From Dolomedes plantarius (taxonomy: Eukaryota > Arthropoda > Arachnida > Araneae > Dolomedidae): a DNA stretch of 64,000 nt. This document shows, piece by piece, positions 12,417 to 24,360 of this stretch; the stretch's first letter is position 1; every line of letters starts with the position of its first letter. The notes under the pieces are model-generated. The model saw nothing but the letters and a program-made list of their open reading frames with translations, was not told the DNA's origin and did not search any database. Both the position numbers and the translations under genes were made by a program. The DNA is taken from assembly GCA_907164885.2 (NCBI GenBank), contig OU015492.1, positions 41,922,393 to 41,986,392 of the forward strand, in the 5' to 3' direction.

Positions 12417-13064
12417 CAGGGGTTCTGAAGCTTATTTGGCTTACTGTCCCCTTTTCAGAAAAAAACTCAACGCAGCCCTGGAAATTTTCCTTCTTAAGCG
12501 GACAAACAGAGATACAGTACAAGTTTGCATCCTTTTATGTATCTGTATTTCTACCTATGCCATTTCACAATTTAAAGAAAGATGTTGTAAATAAGACACC
12601 TTGAAGCTTGAAATTACAAAAGTATTTATTAAAACCAACCATAGTAACAGTCTCATAACACACACAAGATGAAAATATCAAAGTAAAAATTACAAATAAC
12701 ATTAAATCTAATCTAATAAGATGGATCAACTTGGTGCGCTGCTACCAGTTTATTAATGTTCGTCTCTAGTTTTATAAGTAGCATTTTCAAATCATCGCGA
12801 TTCACTATTTGTAATCGGTTTCTATTTTTATTAGATATAAGCAGATTCGGGACTACACTGAACCCGTGTTCCACTAGATAGAATGAATGAAATACAATCA
12901 AATACTTGTGTACTATAGCCTATAATCCTGGACAAAGTACCGGTATCAGTTTGTACAGCCAGAACAGTGGGTAGCTGAGTTTGAATTTAAATTTTCCTCC
13001 CCTCTGGATCGCTCCAGCATCCCCGGGGGCCGGTATCGCCTACTTTGGGAAACTTTGGTTTATT
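12417..13064 (-). mobile_element. hAT-like transposon, internal deletion derivative
   Basis: The left end begins CAGGGGTTCTGAAGC, the usual kind of hAT terminus. The right end, reverse-complemented near 13040-13064, reads CAAAGTTTCCCAAAGT and is only loosely complementary. The interior holds just the C-terminal end of a hAT transposase on the minus strand, followed by GC-rich end sequence, so most of the coding region is missing. No 8-bp target duplication could be confirmed, so the right boundary is approximate. Confidence 0.6.
12713..12901 (-). pseudogene. hAT transposase C-terminal fragment (ZBED5-like)
   Basis: 62 codons containing YLVEHGFSVVPNLL, RNRLQIVNRDDL and NINKLVAAHQVDPSY. This matches, from memory, the dimerisation-region C-terminus of ZBED5/SCAND3-type hAT transposases, where the family pattern is SYLVERGFS...RLxLxNRGDLRLxLT...LxxxHQxHPSH. 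The N-terminal BED finger and the catalytic residues are absent. The ATG at 12899-12901 is only the first in the open frame, not a true start. It lies inside the hAT derivative and is non-functional. Confidence 0.75.
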
Positions 13065-13997
13065 AGGTGTGATCCCTTTTCATGCAGTACTGGATTAGAA
13101 TGATATCCACTAAAATACATATATATCTTATCACCTGGAAACCTTATGAGGGCATTTTGAAATGGGCAACATCGTAAATCAAATATATCAGCCTCCCACT
13201 CACCGAATCAAGTAATCAAGTTCTCTATTTACTTATGGATAATACAGAATACGCGTAGAAAATTGCAAAATGTAGTATTAACTCAAAATTCCAATGTGTC
13301 TTGTCAAGCGGCAACCGAATGTGGGCAGACATGACCTTCGATGAAATATTCCATTTATTTAAACCTCGTGTTTCAAAAGATGACTCTTCGAAAACAGGTG
13401 AAACAAACATCGATCAAATAGTGTCGTGATGATTGTTCTAACGGTTGAATAGTCATCATATATAGTCACTCGTAAAAGATTGAACAATGTCGCCGTTCTC
13501 CACAATTTTACAGAGAAAATAAATAGTTTTTTCTGTCTTTCGTACTTTATAAATTACTATAAATTATTAACTCAAAATTTAAATATCACTTGTGAAGAGG
13601 CAATCTTGCGGGGACCTTCTGAAATTAGTCTGACCTTCAATCAAATATTCTGTTTTTTTCAACCTCCGTCTTCCGAAAGACATAAATAAAATAATCCAGA
13701 TTCAAAGACATCCTATTCAAGAACTCGGAAACAACGGCGGCTCCAAAGTGGGAAAAAAATCCGGTGTATTCTTTGTTCATAACATAAAATTATATAATCT
13801 TAGACCCACTACTAAATGAGTTTAAATTTAAAATCAGAGGATGTTCCTCAATAAAGTCCAAAATATTTTCTTAAAATTCAATGTTAAATAAAACATTACC
13901 TATTTGTTTTGGAAGCACATGTCAAAATTAAAATGAGAACATTAATAAATTATTACCAAAAAAGATTTAATTTACATTTAACTGTTGTTTATTTCTT

Positions 13998-14000
<3 letters not shown>
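13065..14000. other. AT-rich non-coding stretch
   Basis: Nothing supportable. Two short frames (13225-13410 minus; 13480-13689 plus) share a similar local sequence (ATTAACTCAAAATT...), suggesting a diverged local duplication rather than genes. Confidence 0.35.

Positions 14001-14063
<63 letters not shown>
14001..14063. repeat. (TA)n(TG)n microsatellite
   Basis: Long TA run turning into TG units, abutting the left LTR. It explains the YIYIYI frames in this stretch. Confidence 0.95.
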
Positions 14064-14067
<4 letters not shown>

Positions 14068-14371
14068 CGATGTCCGGATGGACATCACATGGAATAAGAG
14101 CATACATCGTGGCCGGAAAATAATAAACTCAGCTCAGGAACAAACTAATTTATTAAGAAGTAAAGCAACACATCTTAATCCGTTCGGAGCCAGCCCGCGT
14201 CTCCCCAAAAAAGTGCGAAAAATAGAATTAAGTGAAAGAGGTTGCCAGAATTGGCGGAGGAAGTTAGTATGTGGAAAGCGAAGCGTTTATGTCAAAACAA
14301 GAAGGACGGGTTACCATGGCGGAGATGAAGTACAGAATGGGCGATTATAGGTAGTTAGTAATATTATCACA
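14064..14371 (+). repeat. Left LTR
   Basis: Begins near the palindrome GATGTCCGGATGGACATC and ends ATTATCACA. A polyA-like AATAAA lies early in the unit. A run of C residues and GGAGCCGC follow, and a similar tract also follows the right copy. Confidence 0.7.
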
Positions 14372-16248
14372 GAATATCCCCCCCCCATCTAAAATGGATT
14401 GGAGCCGCGGCCGTCGACTCCAAGACACTCCAGATAGTGAGAACATGAAAATTAGTAGTTAGAATATTAGGTTGAAGGTGGCTCGAAACTCACAAATTTT
14501 TTACACTTTAAAATACAACTAAAAAGGCTTAAACATGTAAATATGGCATAATCTTAAAACAAATAGCTGGAGAAAAATAAAAATGGAATCGTACACTTAA
14601 ATGAAGACATTAATAAAACAGATGTAAAGACGTTCCAAATACAGATACAAGAAAAATATTGTGCAGGTCTCAGTCCCTGACATGTGTATCACAGTCTGAA
14701 ATGTTTTCAGAGTAATGGACGGGTACAGTTCACATAGTAGTAAAAGTCACAAAAGTTATTTTTATTCACAGTCTTTATCGTGGAGTAGGGTTTTAGTTCT
14801 TTTGGAGATCTCCTGGGTTGTAGTCACTTTTTTTTTTATATCCACAAATAATGTTCTTTGTTGTTCTTTGTCCGTTGCACATTAGTAATTGACTTTTCTT
14901 TGAGCAAAACACTATCTATATTTTATTTATTTTTTTTTCTCTATATCATGTACACAAAAATATTAAAATCATTCTTTCAGCAATTAGTAGAATAAATTTA
15001 CCAAATGCTGTCAAAATTAGCTTTCAACATCAATACCACATGTCTGGTACCTGATGTTGCAAAAATTCGAACAAAAATACAAATTCCAACAATTGACACT
15101 AACATTCAATTATTGTGAAGAAATAAAAAAAAGCAAGACAATACAAACATAAATTTGAGGTATGTGACCTGTTGTGAGTACATCCTCCTTAGCTTTTACC
15201 AAAGGGAAGGTGCTTCCAACCTGAAACTCAAGTTGAGCAAACTGCTCAAAATGAAAAGGGGCAGGCAGTTTCTCAAACATGAGAGGGAAAAGCAACTGTT
15301 CAAAGGGAACATTTGAAAAGTGCGAAGAGACAGGGAGGACAGTGAGTGGAAACCCCAGTATAAAAATCAATAATATTTATCTAGTACACAGTATATTTCA
15401 TATAAAATGTAGTAAGCTTCAAAAAGTTAAAAAAAAAATATGTGAGTTTCACTTACACTCACGGGGTTTCTTCAAAATTAACTAGGATGGCGATAGGACA
15501 GAAATGCTAAAAAGAAAGATTAAGGATAGCTGAATGATTTACATATTGGTGACTTACATCATTTCAATACTTAAATTTCACTTTTTTTCCGATTTTTAAT
15601 TTTTACCTGAAATATTTCGAAATTATTTTCATGTTCGACATTTATTTTGGCAGTTTTCATTTTGCTTTTACTTTTACAATACCAGAAAATTACAAAAATA
15701 ATATAATTACTGACCTGCTTACACACCAATTTTTGTACTGTAAATTGCAATACTTAATAAGAAAATTTTGAGAGTAAAACACTTTTATGGTGATCTTGAA
15801 AAATAGATTATTGGAGCTTCCACGATTCCACTGTGTAGCGTTTGGCGTTCACACAGGGATCAAGGCAAAAATGGAAAAAAAAATTCACAATCTTGAATAT
15901 TTAGAGTTGAATACGGGTGTATCACAAGATGGCGCAGTCCGAGAAGGGAAAAAATGGTGAGGTCAGGCGGGAAACAAAAGTCACAATCAAAACTGGAATG
16001 AACTGGAAAAAGGGCATCATCACTTGCTTCGATGTAGTAGATTTCTGTAGCAATTTCATGATTTTGGATGAGGAATGTTTTACCTCTGGTCATTTCAAGC
16101 TGGTTAATTCAGGAACGCATGCGGGATTCGAAACCAAAAGTCCTGTAGAACAATGGCGGAAATTCAAAACGAAAGTATCGTAGAACGAAGACTTCTTAAC
16201 TTCAATTTTGCAGTCGCATTTTTAGAATTCGAATCCTATCGAGCTCTC

Positions 16249-16550
16249 TGTGATGTCCGGATGGACATCACATGAAATAAGAGCATACATCGTGGCCGGA
16301 AAATAATAAACTCAGCTCAGGAACAAACTAATTTATTAAGAAGTAAAGCAACACATCTTAATCCGTTCGGAGCCAGCCCGCGTCTCCCCAAAAAAGCGCG
16401 AAAAATAGAATTAGGTGAAAGAGGTTGCCAGAATTGGCGGAGGAAGTTAGTATGTGGAAAGCGAAGCATTTACGTCAAGACAAGAAGGACGGGTTACCAT
16501 GGCGGAGATGAAGTACAGAATGTGCGATTATAGGTAGTTAGTAATATTAT

Positions 16551-16554
<4 letters not shown>
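16249..16554 (+). repeat. Right LTR
   Basis: Begins TGTGATGTCCGG and ends ATTATCACA, merging into a CA microsatellite. Nearly identical to 14064-14371. Confidence 0.7.
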
Positions 16555-16623
<69 letters not shown>

Positions 16624-16624
16624 A
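16551..16624. repeat. (CA)n(TA)n(TG)n self-complementary microsatellite
   Basis: CA run, then TA run, then TG run. The left and right thirds are reverse complements, so the block can fold into one long hairpin. Confidence 0.95.
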
Positions 16625-18259
16625 TAACCCTAAGAGCCGACGTTGCCCCTCCCCCCCTACCCAAATCTCTGGACTGGAGCCGCAGTGCAGGTGTTATTCT
16701 CTAGTTTATAAACAGAATAAAAAGTTCATAGAAGGTAAAGTGAGTAAAATATTATCTCTAAACACAAAATGGTTTCGCCACGAGCTTTTCTTTCTCTTTT
16801 CTAAAATTGATAAAATGTTCAATCAAATACATAAACTTCTGAGACATCGTATAAAACAACTTAAGGAAATGGGTACATAAAAAGTACCCATTCTCTATTA
16901 ATTAACGAATAGAATTGATAAAATACTCGTAGAATATTAACAGAAATATCGAAATCACCTTTATAACTAGCAATAAAACCCATTTTATAACTAAGCAGCA
17001 AAACTTTGTGTAGCATCATTAAAATGAGGACTCGTGTTTTGAGTTTATTCCCCTTTCCGCTCGAATAACTATTAATTACCATATTGTATAACGTGTGTTT
17101 AAAACTCATCTATATTCCTCGCACCGATGGAACCACAAAGCCTGAAACAGAGAGGCATGTATTTTATATCTCAACAATTTAAAAATATACTGTTTGGTAA
17201 TTGCTTGATTGTTTTAATAATTTTTAAAAACACCAATGATATTTCCCCCCATGAAAAGATTTAAATTATATAGAGACGTAAGATTTTGTATTTAACTTAA
17301 GGAGAAACATGGACAGTAAAAAAAAAATTAAAAAGATTTATCTCCTTTATGTATATGAATTTATAAAAGATATTGTTTACAAAAACAATTAAATTGTACC
17401 CCGGTAGAAATAATTTAACTTTTTCTATAAAATTTATAATCCCAACAAATACAAAGAACAGTTTTGCTTTACCCTTATGTCTTGGGATTTACATAAAAAA
17501 AATTTCTTTTACATTAGGACTAAAGAAATGCTCATAAAAGCATTGTGAATGCAGTTTCTTTTAAATTATGATTTATTTTATATTTCATAACTTTTTTTAC
17601 GGATATGTGTTTTTAACTTGCGTAGCTTTTAACATTAGTAGTTGCTATAAAGTACAATTATTCATTCTTAATTTGTAGGAATTGTTAGGAAGATGCAATG
17701 TATAAATAAAATACCGTAAGACTGATTTATAACAAATAGTAAAAGCGGTCTAAATCACAGAATCGTCAAAGCTCATATATAAATAAAATATTCATCCAAA
17801 ATGTAGAACAATGTCACTCAGTAAGAAATATGTGTGTAAATAAGCCGAGACTAAGTTAAGCAAAGGAAGTCTAAATTCAAAGGGATTTTTTTTATTGGTA
17901 TCACATGTCATACCAAACTGATATTTCCTTTGTTTCATTTTGTTAATTTTATTTTTATCGCAGTGACAGAAAATGAAATCGTAGAGACACAGAAGCTAAA
18001 AGAAATATCAACTATTTTTTTTTCAATCTATTTCATCGTAATTTATTAGCTGCGTAAATTTAGCAATAGCTTATATTTTAACTCTGTAAAGTTTAATCAA
18101 TTTTACATCCAATCTAAAATTAATATTGTGTGATGAATGTTGCTAATTCATCATGCCAAGTCAATCCTTTTTGTTAAATTTCAATGACATGATGAGAATA
18201 AGACGTTATGCTCATATCGGTACTAGAAGAAATTTAAAGTAAATTTTACGAACTACATT
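16625..18259. other. AT-rich non-coding stretch with a small hairpin
   Basis: No gene recognised. AATGGGTAC (16868-16876) and GTACCCATT (16884-16892) form a perfect 9-bp stem with a 7-nt loop. Confidence 0.4.
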
Positions 18260-18840
18260 GAAACTTCTCTCGCGAGCTATCCCTATTTTACGGCTTCCTT
18301 TCTAATCAGCAATAATTTGTTCAGAATCAATTCAAGACTCCATAGAGCTAGTGTTATGGAAGAAACCACAACACTAGCTCTGTGTTGTGTCTTTCGTCGG
18401 CCACCCCTCAAAGCGCCATTTTTTTCGGAACGATTACTGGCCACCATAGAGAATGTTCACGGTATATGCATATAGTGAAACTTCTCTTGTCGGCCATCCC
18501 TCTAGACGGACATGTTTTGCTCAGAACCAATTAAAGGCTCCATGGAGCCAATGTTATGGAAGAAACTTCTTTTCAACGGCCACTCGTCAAAGTGGCCATT
18601 TTTTTCTGAACCATTACTGGCCACCATAGAGAATGTTTACTGTTTATGCATATAGTGAAACTTCCCTTGCCGGCCACCCTTATTCGATGGCCACACCTCT
18701 AAACGGACATGCTTTCTTCAGAAACTATTGAAGGCTCCATAGAGCCAATGTTATGGAAGAAACTTCTTTTCAATGGCCACCCCTCAAAACACCGACTTTT
18801 TTTTCATAAATGGCCGCTATAGAGGAGTTTGACTGTAATG
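18260..18840. repeat. Pogo-like MITE, three tandem copies of about 180-215 bp
   Basis: Each unit starts GAAACTTCTCT(T)G..CGGCCA, carries CTCCATAGAGCCAATGTTATG and GAACCATTACTGGCCACC, and ends near CATAGAGAATGTTCAC. Copies lie at about 18260-18475, 18476-18655 and 18656-18840. A single related copy at 50085-50255 has cleaner inverted ends (GAAACTTCTCTAG / AGAGAAGTTTCACTGTA). No coding sequence. Confidence 0.75.
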
Positions 18841-19599
18841 ATTTACTGATTAAATACGTTTCACTAGAGATAATGCATTTTAATAAATTTTAAATCAGAA
18901 GTAGGATCTAATCTGCACATTGATATCACATTATTTGTGTGACGATGATACATTACGATAAGTTAGTTAAACAACATAGTGAGAATAATTCATTGTACAA
19001 ACATCGTTAAGTAAAAGAAATCTAAGAAATCTAAATTTTACAAAACTAACTAAAAATGATCAATTTATTAAACTTAAGGATAATAAATAATTTGCTCCTG
19101 CAAAATTTACGAAATGTTGCACTATAAATGTTTTTTAAACTATATCACGAATATCCAAAATAGGATCTATCGAAAAGGTAACGAGCAACGTCAAAAAACG
19201 GAGAAGCAACGGAAATAATTGTTTACAAAACACCAATAAATAATATCTTTAAATATCAGATGCTGCTCGAAAACAACTTTTAAGTATTACCTTTTAAGTT
19301 CTCGTGTTTACAGAGCACTTGAAAGTTTCATTTTTCAGAATAAAACTTTCAAAACGAACATTTTGTACGATAATTATCATAGCCTAGCTGGCATGTTACG
19401 AACTACGCCTTTAAGCTTAAAAAACTTGACACAAATAATCCTCATTATTGCCTTCTTGCAACTGAAACGGTTCTACAAATTTCAATCGTGACAAGGCAAA
19501 GGAGCACATTAAATATTTTATTTTTTTCTAAAACTGGCTTTCGTTTCAAAAGCTGTCATAGCTACTAGACACGAGGCATGAAAGACCATTCTCAAAAGT
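18841..19599. other. AT-rich non-coding stretch
   Basis: No element or gene recognised. Confidence 0.4.
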
Positions 19600-20004
19600 C
19601 AGTCAGATACAATAACTCTAGCAGTGATAAGAATCGAGTGAATATAAAATATTCATAGAAAATTAGCAAGAAGCGATTGGAAATATGTCGCGCATTCATA
19701 CTTCCACCTACACATTTAGACGATATCTTTTGCGGGTGCATTTTACGTTGCATAATGAATATCACTCCTCTGTTGTTTCGTGAAAGCCCCCAAAATGATC
19801 TGTGTATATTTTTGAGGCATCGTTGTGGTTCGTTTAAAACTTTCATTTCTCAGCACCGCTGAAATGCCTATCACCCGAGGCTACGGAATATTTATTCGGA
19901 GTAAATATGGTGACGGCTGAAGCATCGTCAACATGTTTGATTAGAGTAATAAATTTTCTGTGATGAATTAATAATGCGTTCCGAGCTGTTTGATGCACGC
20001 CAGA
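19600..20004 (+). repeat. Dispersed repeat, copy 2
   Basis: Diverged same-orientation partner of 9790-10170, best matched at GCTGAAATGCC and GGAATATTTATTCG. It runs straight into the tandem array that follows. The 84-codon minus frame here is unrecognised. Confidence 0.45.
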
Positions 20005-21215
20005 GAGATGTGGGGGAAATGTGGATTATCATGGGAATTTCACTTATGGGATTATGCTGTGAAATTTCAAATTTTAGAAAACCTTAAAAGGCTTGCGTTT
20101 AAGCACATACCGAGGGATTTATGTAAGAGAATATCGCCAGGTAAACAATTCTTTGAACAGACACCATAAATGCTGTAAGATAATTAAAAAAAAGAATAGA
20201 AGGCAAAATAAAATTGAAAATTATTTATTTTAAACGCATTTATTTTTTTCTATTTTCTTTCTCTTAGTAAAACTCAACTTTTTTCATTGTTTTTAAGCAC
20301 TAAATAGTGTTAGGATTGTGGTGATCCAGCAAAAATGGGAATTATCATGGGAATTTCACTAATAAGATTATGCTGGGAAATTTCAAATTTTAGAAACCGT
20401 AAATGGTTTGCGTTTAAGCACATACCGAGAATATCACCAGGTAAACAATTCTTTGCACAGACACAATGAATGCTGTAAGATAATTAAAAAAGAGGCATAA
20501 TAAATCTCATACCAATTTTTTAATGTATTTCTTAAATTATTTTTCTTTCGCTTTGAACAACTCAATTTTTTTATTGTTTAAGTACAAAATAGTGTTATGA
20601 TTGTGATGATCCGACGAAAGTGCGGATTATCATGGGAGTTTCACTTATGGGATTATGCTGGGAAATTTTAAATTTTAGAAACTTAAAAGGCTTGCGTTTA
20701 AGCACATACCGAGGGATTTATGTAAGAGGATATCACCAGGTAAAAAATTCTTTGCGCAGACACCATGAATGCTGTAAGATAATTAAAAAAAGAATAAAAG
20801 GCAAAATGAAACAAATCATTATTTTTTAAATGCATGCCTTTCTTTCTTTTTTCTTTGTCTTTGCAAAACTGAACTTTTTTCATTGTTTAACTATAAAATA
20901 GTGTTAAGATTGTGATGATCCAGCGAAAATGCCGATTATCATGGGAATTTCACTTATGGGATTATGTTGTGAAATTTAAAATTTTAGAAACCTTAAATGG
21001 CTTGCCTTTCAGGACATACCGAGGAATTTATGTAAGAGAATATCACCTGGTAAGGAATTCTTTGCACAGACACTATGAAAGGTGTAAGATAATTAAAAAG
21101 AAGAATGAAAGGCAAAATAAACTGATAATTAATTTTTAATGCATTTATTTCTTCCTTATTTCTTAGCATTAATTAAAGTTGTTCATTTTTGGGGTACAAT
21201 ATAGTGTTACGACCG
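20005..21215 (+). repeat. Tandem array, four copies of about 290-310 bp
   Basis: Units begin near about 20005, 20331, 20611 and 20921. Shared blocks are GATTATCATGGGA(A/G)TTTCACT, CACATACCGAGG, TGTAAGATAATTAAAA and AAATAGTGTTA. Copies 3 and 4 hold open frames of 69 and 75 codons over the same conserved block, but start sites and frames differ, and copies 1 and 2 are interrupted. Satellite-type duplication is therefore likelier than a gene family. Confidence 0.8.
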
Positions 21216-21221
21216 TGAGGT

Positions 21222-21878
21222 AAGAGCCATATTGCAATCATAGTAATATGTCAGCTCATTATTAACCTGTGGAGAAAATGTTTCCAATTATTGTTGACTT
21301 GGATTGTCAACTTAAGGTTTTATCTCTTTACTGTAATCCGTAAATTGTAGCCATATAGCAATGTTAGCAACATGTCAGTTCAATGTGAATCTGTTGTGAA
21401 AATTTTTCCAAGTATTGTCGACTTGGATTGTCGACTTAAAGTTTTTTCTATTTAGTGAATTCGTAAATTGTAGCCATATTGTAATTAGTAGCCATATTGC
21501 AACGTTAGCAATATGTCAGCTCAATGTTAACCTATGGAGAAAATTTTTCCAATGATTGTCGACAAGATTTTTTCTCTTTACTGTATAGGGAAAAAAATTC
21601 TCGGGTATCTCCTTAATTCTTTACAAGGAACGCAAATAAATTTTGTTTAATGAAAATTATACGAGGAAAGTGGGGCATACTGTATCTTAAACGCTAATAA
21701 TTCCTTTTGTGGTCGTAATTTTTAAAATTAACTAGATAACATAGTAAATGCCTTTCTCTCTCTATTACGGAGTAAACCTAGAAAAAATCTCTGGAACCAA
21801 GTCCTTAATCACTGAAAAATTTTCTCCATAATTTAACATTGAGTTGAGTGAATACAATGTGGTAGCAACCTAGAAGGC
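21222..21878. mobile_element. TTAA-flanked non-autonomous element (group 2)
   Basis: The right end is followed by TTAA (21879-21882). Read inward as reverse complement, it matches the terminal repeat of the 50336-51775 element, sharing the GTATTCACTC, CTCAATGTTAA and TATGGAGAAAATTT blocks. The left end (TAAGAGCCATATTGC...) is weaker. The left half contains three tandem copies of about 125 bp (21225-21345, 21346-21475, 21490-21590) of the same terminal-type sequence. No coding content. Confidence 0.5.
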
Positions 21879-21882
21879 TTAA

Positions 21883-22820
21883 GTTAAATTTAATTTTCAA
21901 GTAACTTTTTATAATTTTACTGAAGAGACTGTATTAAGAGATTAAAGTTTTTCCACTGAAACAAAAGTTTACATCAGTTTTAGCAAAAGTCCAATTTTAG
22001 AAATTTAAGAGCTCAAATTTCTTTACATACAAAAAAAAATGTAAAAAGAAATTTAACTATTTAAAAGATTTCTTTTAATTTTACATAGTATTTTTAATAG
22101 ATTAAAGTTTTGGTTATAACAAAATTTTACATAAAATTTTTGTCAAAACATCCCACTCTAGATTCTTAAACTTTTAAAATTTTTATTTCACATAGAACTT
22201 CTTTTAACTCCCGAGTTAAAAGAATAGAAAATATTTTTATTGATTGGGGTGATTTGCTGCCTGTATCAATAAAAAAGTCTTTCCATAGTTTAAAAATTCT
22301 TTCTTTTACTGCATGTAAAAACTGCTTCGTCTTTTTTTTTCTTCTATAAAAGTTTCAAACATTCAGAGGAGTTTACTGGTTAACAAACAAGCTTTCTTGA
22401 AATATATTGTTTGAGCCTTAGAGAAGAAAAGTATCTTATTTTTAAGAGTTCCTTCAAAAAGTAGTATTTAAAGTTTTTTCAAGCATGTTTATGCTCTAAA
22501 AATGAAATCATTCTATATGTTTGATGCCCTAAAGCTCTATATGTAATGCTATCACTGTGGTGAATTTGAACAGGTAAAAATCTTCATAAAGTTAATTTAA
22601 TACGATGTTTGTGCTAGACTGTCCATCTTCTTTATAGTTTTTACAGATTTATTTCAGTTGTTAATATCATTAATAGTTGATAATTTGTTAATATCATTGT
22701 ATATCAAACTTTCAAAACTATTAGCTGGTAATAAGTATTAAGAAGTAGTAAATATAATTTCGAGGATTTTTTAGCAAAAGAATAACTAAGAAGAGGCCAT
22801 GCTCAATCTTTTTACAGTTA
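21883..22820. other. AT-rich non-coding stretch
   Basis: Mostly A/T runs; nothing recognised up to the Tc1 end at 22821. Confidence 0.4.
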
Positions 22821-24190
22821 CAGTACTGTGCAAATTAATTGGAACAAGCTTTATCTTTCATAAAATTTGTCCTTTCCCAGGGATTTCCTGCCGGAAATCG
22901 GTTTCAACTGCATTTTGTTACGAAGGGAGGTTGGCTTTGACTAGTCTAAATTGGTTTGACCATGTGATCATCATACGTAGATCCTTTTCGCGTCAGTTAT
23001 CTTTCAGCTGCTGTACGAAGTGGTCGATTATGTCGATTGTCTGGTTCTCATGTGTATGAAATAAAATTGGATACCACTCCTAGGAAAAGGACTAGAATTG
23101 TTACTCTTAGTCAGCATACCTCTATGACTCTAAGGGACTGCAGTAGTTGGAGTTACTGCAGTAGATGGTATTACTGCAGTAGTTGGAGTTGGAAAATCTA
23201 GTGTTTCTAAGATTATTAATCAGTAAAATATATTTGGGTCAGTTCCTCCAAAACAGAAGAGTAAATTTAGACGTAAACGTAAGACAACACCTCAGACAGA
23301 GAAATTCCTTGAGCATCCTCGAATTACAAGTTCAGATCTTCAGAGAGAATTATTGGCTACTGGTGAGAGCGTTGATTCATTGACACTACGATGAAGGCTT
23401 ATTGAAGCAGGGAGATGGGCAAGAACACCAGTCCAAAATCAGTTATTATCACATGTAATGAAGAAAAAACGTTTGTACTGGGCCAGGCAATATGAATCCT
23501 GGACTGCGCAAAACTGGAATAATGTGGTATTCAGCGACGAAACGCATTTTTTGTGCAAGGGTTTCGATAAACATTTGTCAGGCGAAGCACTGGATAACCC
23601 ATCAGGGAACAACATCTTAATCACACAATTAAGCACCCTCAAAAGCAGATGTTTTGAGGTTATTTTACATTTAATCTGGTGGACCTAGGAACTTAGTACC
23701 ACTTGAAGGAATGGTGAAATCTAAAAAATACATTTCAATAATAGAAAACAAAATTGTGTCTTTTATGCAAGCGTTCGCTGGCGGTGTTGGTGTGTTTCAA
23801 CAAGATCTTGCTCCATGCCATAATTCTAAGCTAGTAAACATTTTTTTCAAGAAAATAATTTAACAGATTTGGATTGGCCTGGCAGTTCTCCAGATGTAAA
23901 TCCCATCGAAAATTTTGAAGCATTGTGAAGAAAGGTGTGAGTAAGATGGACTGCTCAACCAAGAGAAAAACCATTGAGAATGTCATAAAAGTTTGGTTTC
24001 GTGCTGACGACATCAAAATTTTATGTTCTAAATTAGTGGAATTCATGCCAAAACGTGTACAAGATATAATCAAAGCTAGAGGAGGACATGTTTGCCACTA
24101 CATTGCTAAACCATGCATACAAGTGAACTTATACAAATTAAACAACATGTAAAAATTTTTGTGTTTGTCTCAATAAATTTGCACAGTACT
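22821..24190 (+). mobile_element. Tc1-like DNA transposon, second family (defective)
   Basis: 1.37 kb with inverted ends CAGTACTGTGCAAATT; reverse-complemented, the right end starts the same way. It is flanked by TA on both sides (22819-22820 and 24191-24192). It holds a full-length but broken transposase on the plus strand. The TIRs and protein differ from those of the Tc1 element at 1606-2953, so this is a separate family. Confidence 0.9.
23031..24152 (+). pseudogene. Tc1-family (DD34E) transposase, multiply frameshifted
   Basis: Reading across frames: an N-terminal RLCRLSGSHVYEIKLD segment, an HTH with VGVGKSSVSKIINQ, then MKKKRLYWARQYESW, then FSDETHF (first Asp), FQQDLAPCHN (second Asp) and SPDVNPIENF (Glu). 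About 34 residues separate the second Asp and the Glu, the Tc1 DD34E signature. The C-terminus MPKRVQDIIKARGGH is intact; the open frame runs past the usual end to the stop at 24150-24152. No in-frame start ATG is evident; the codon where one would be expected reads TTA TGT. Several stops and frame changes, for example at 23222 and 23390 and around 23850, make it inactive. An 18-bp block (ACTGCAGTAGTTGGAGTT) is triplicated at 23137-23190 within the HTH region. Confidence 0.9.
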
Positions 24191-24360
24191 GTAGTATCGG
24201 TGCTTCTTTACCATCATAAATATTTAAAACCCCAAAAATTATTTCAGTTAAGCTATCTATTTTCAGATATAATTACTTTCAACAAAACTGTGTTGAGAAA
24301 AATCATACCATGTTTCTACCTTGAGCAATAATCATTTACTGAAAATATGCACGTTTACTG

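Larger units (their letters stand above)
14064..16554 (+). mobile_element. LTR element with non-coding interior
   Basis: Two direct copies of a roughly 306-bp repeat with TG...CA ends (14064-14371 and 16249-16554) enclose 1.9 kb. By eye they differ at fewer than ten positions, so the insertion is comparatively young. Orientation is set by the direct repeats only. The interior has no gag, protease, RT or integrase that I can recognise; its longest frame (88 codons, 15917-16183) is unfamiliar. This fits a non-autonomous LTR element, or two solo LTRs left by rearrangement. No clear target duplication is visible because both flanks are microsatellites. Confidence 0.6.

Noticed and set aside
13909..14350. 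Open frames rich in Tyr-Ile repeats, and similar ones at 1424-1801 and 2909-3209
   Set aside because: They are translations of TA/TG microsatellites and of an LTR; no protein family features.
15917..16183. 88-codon frame in the interior of the LTR element as a gag gene
   Set aside because: No gag, zinc knuckle or protease motif and no continuation; not supportable.
18260..18840. CRISPR-like array
   Set aside because: Units are long (about 180-215 bp), contiguous and diverged, without short repeats and unique spacers, in a eukaryotic TE context.
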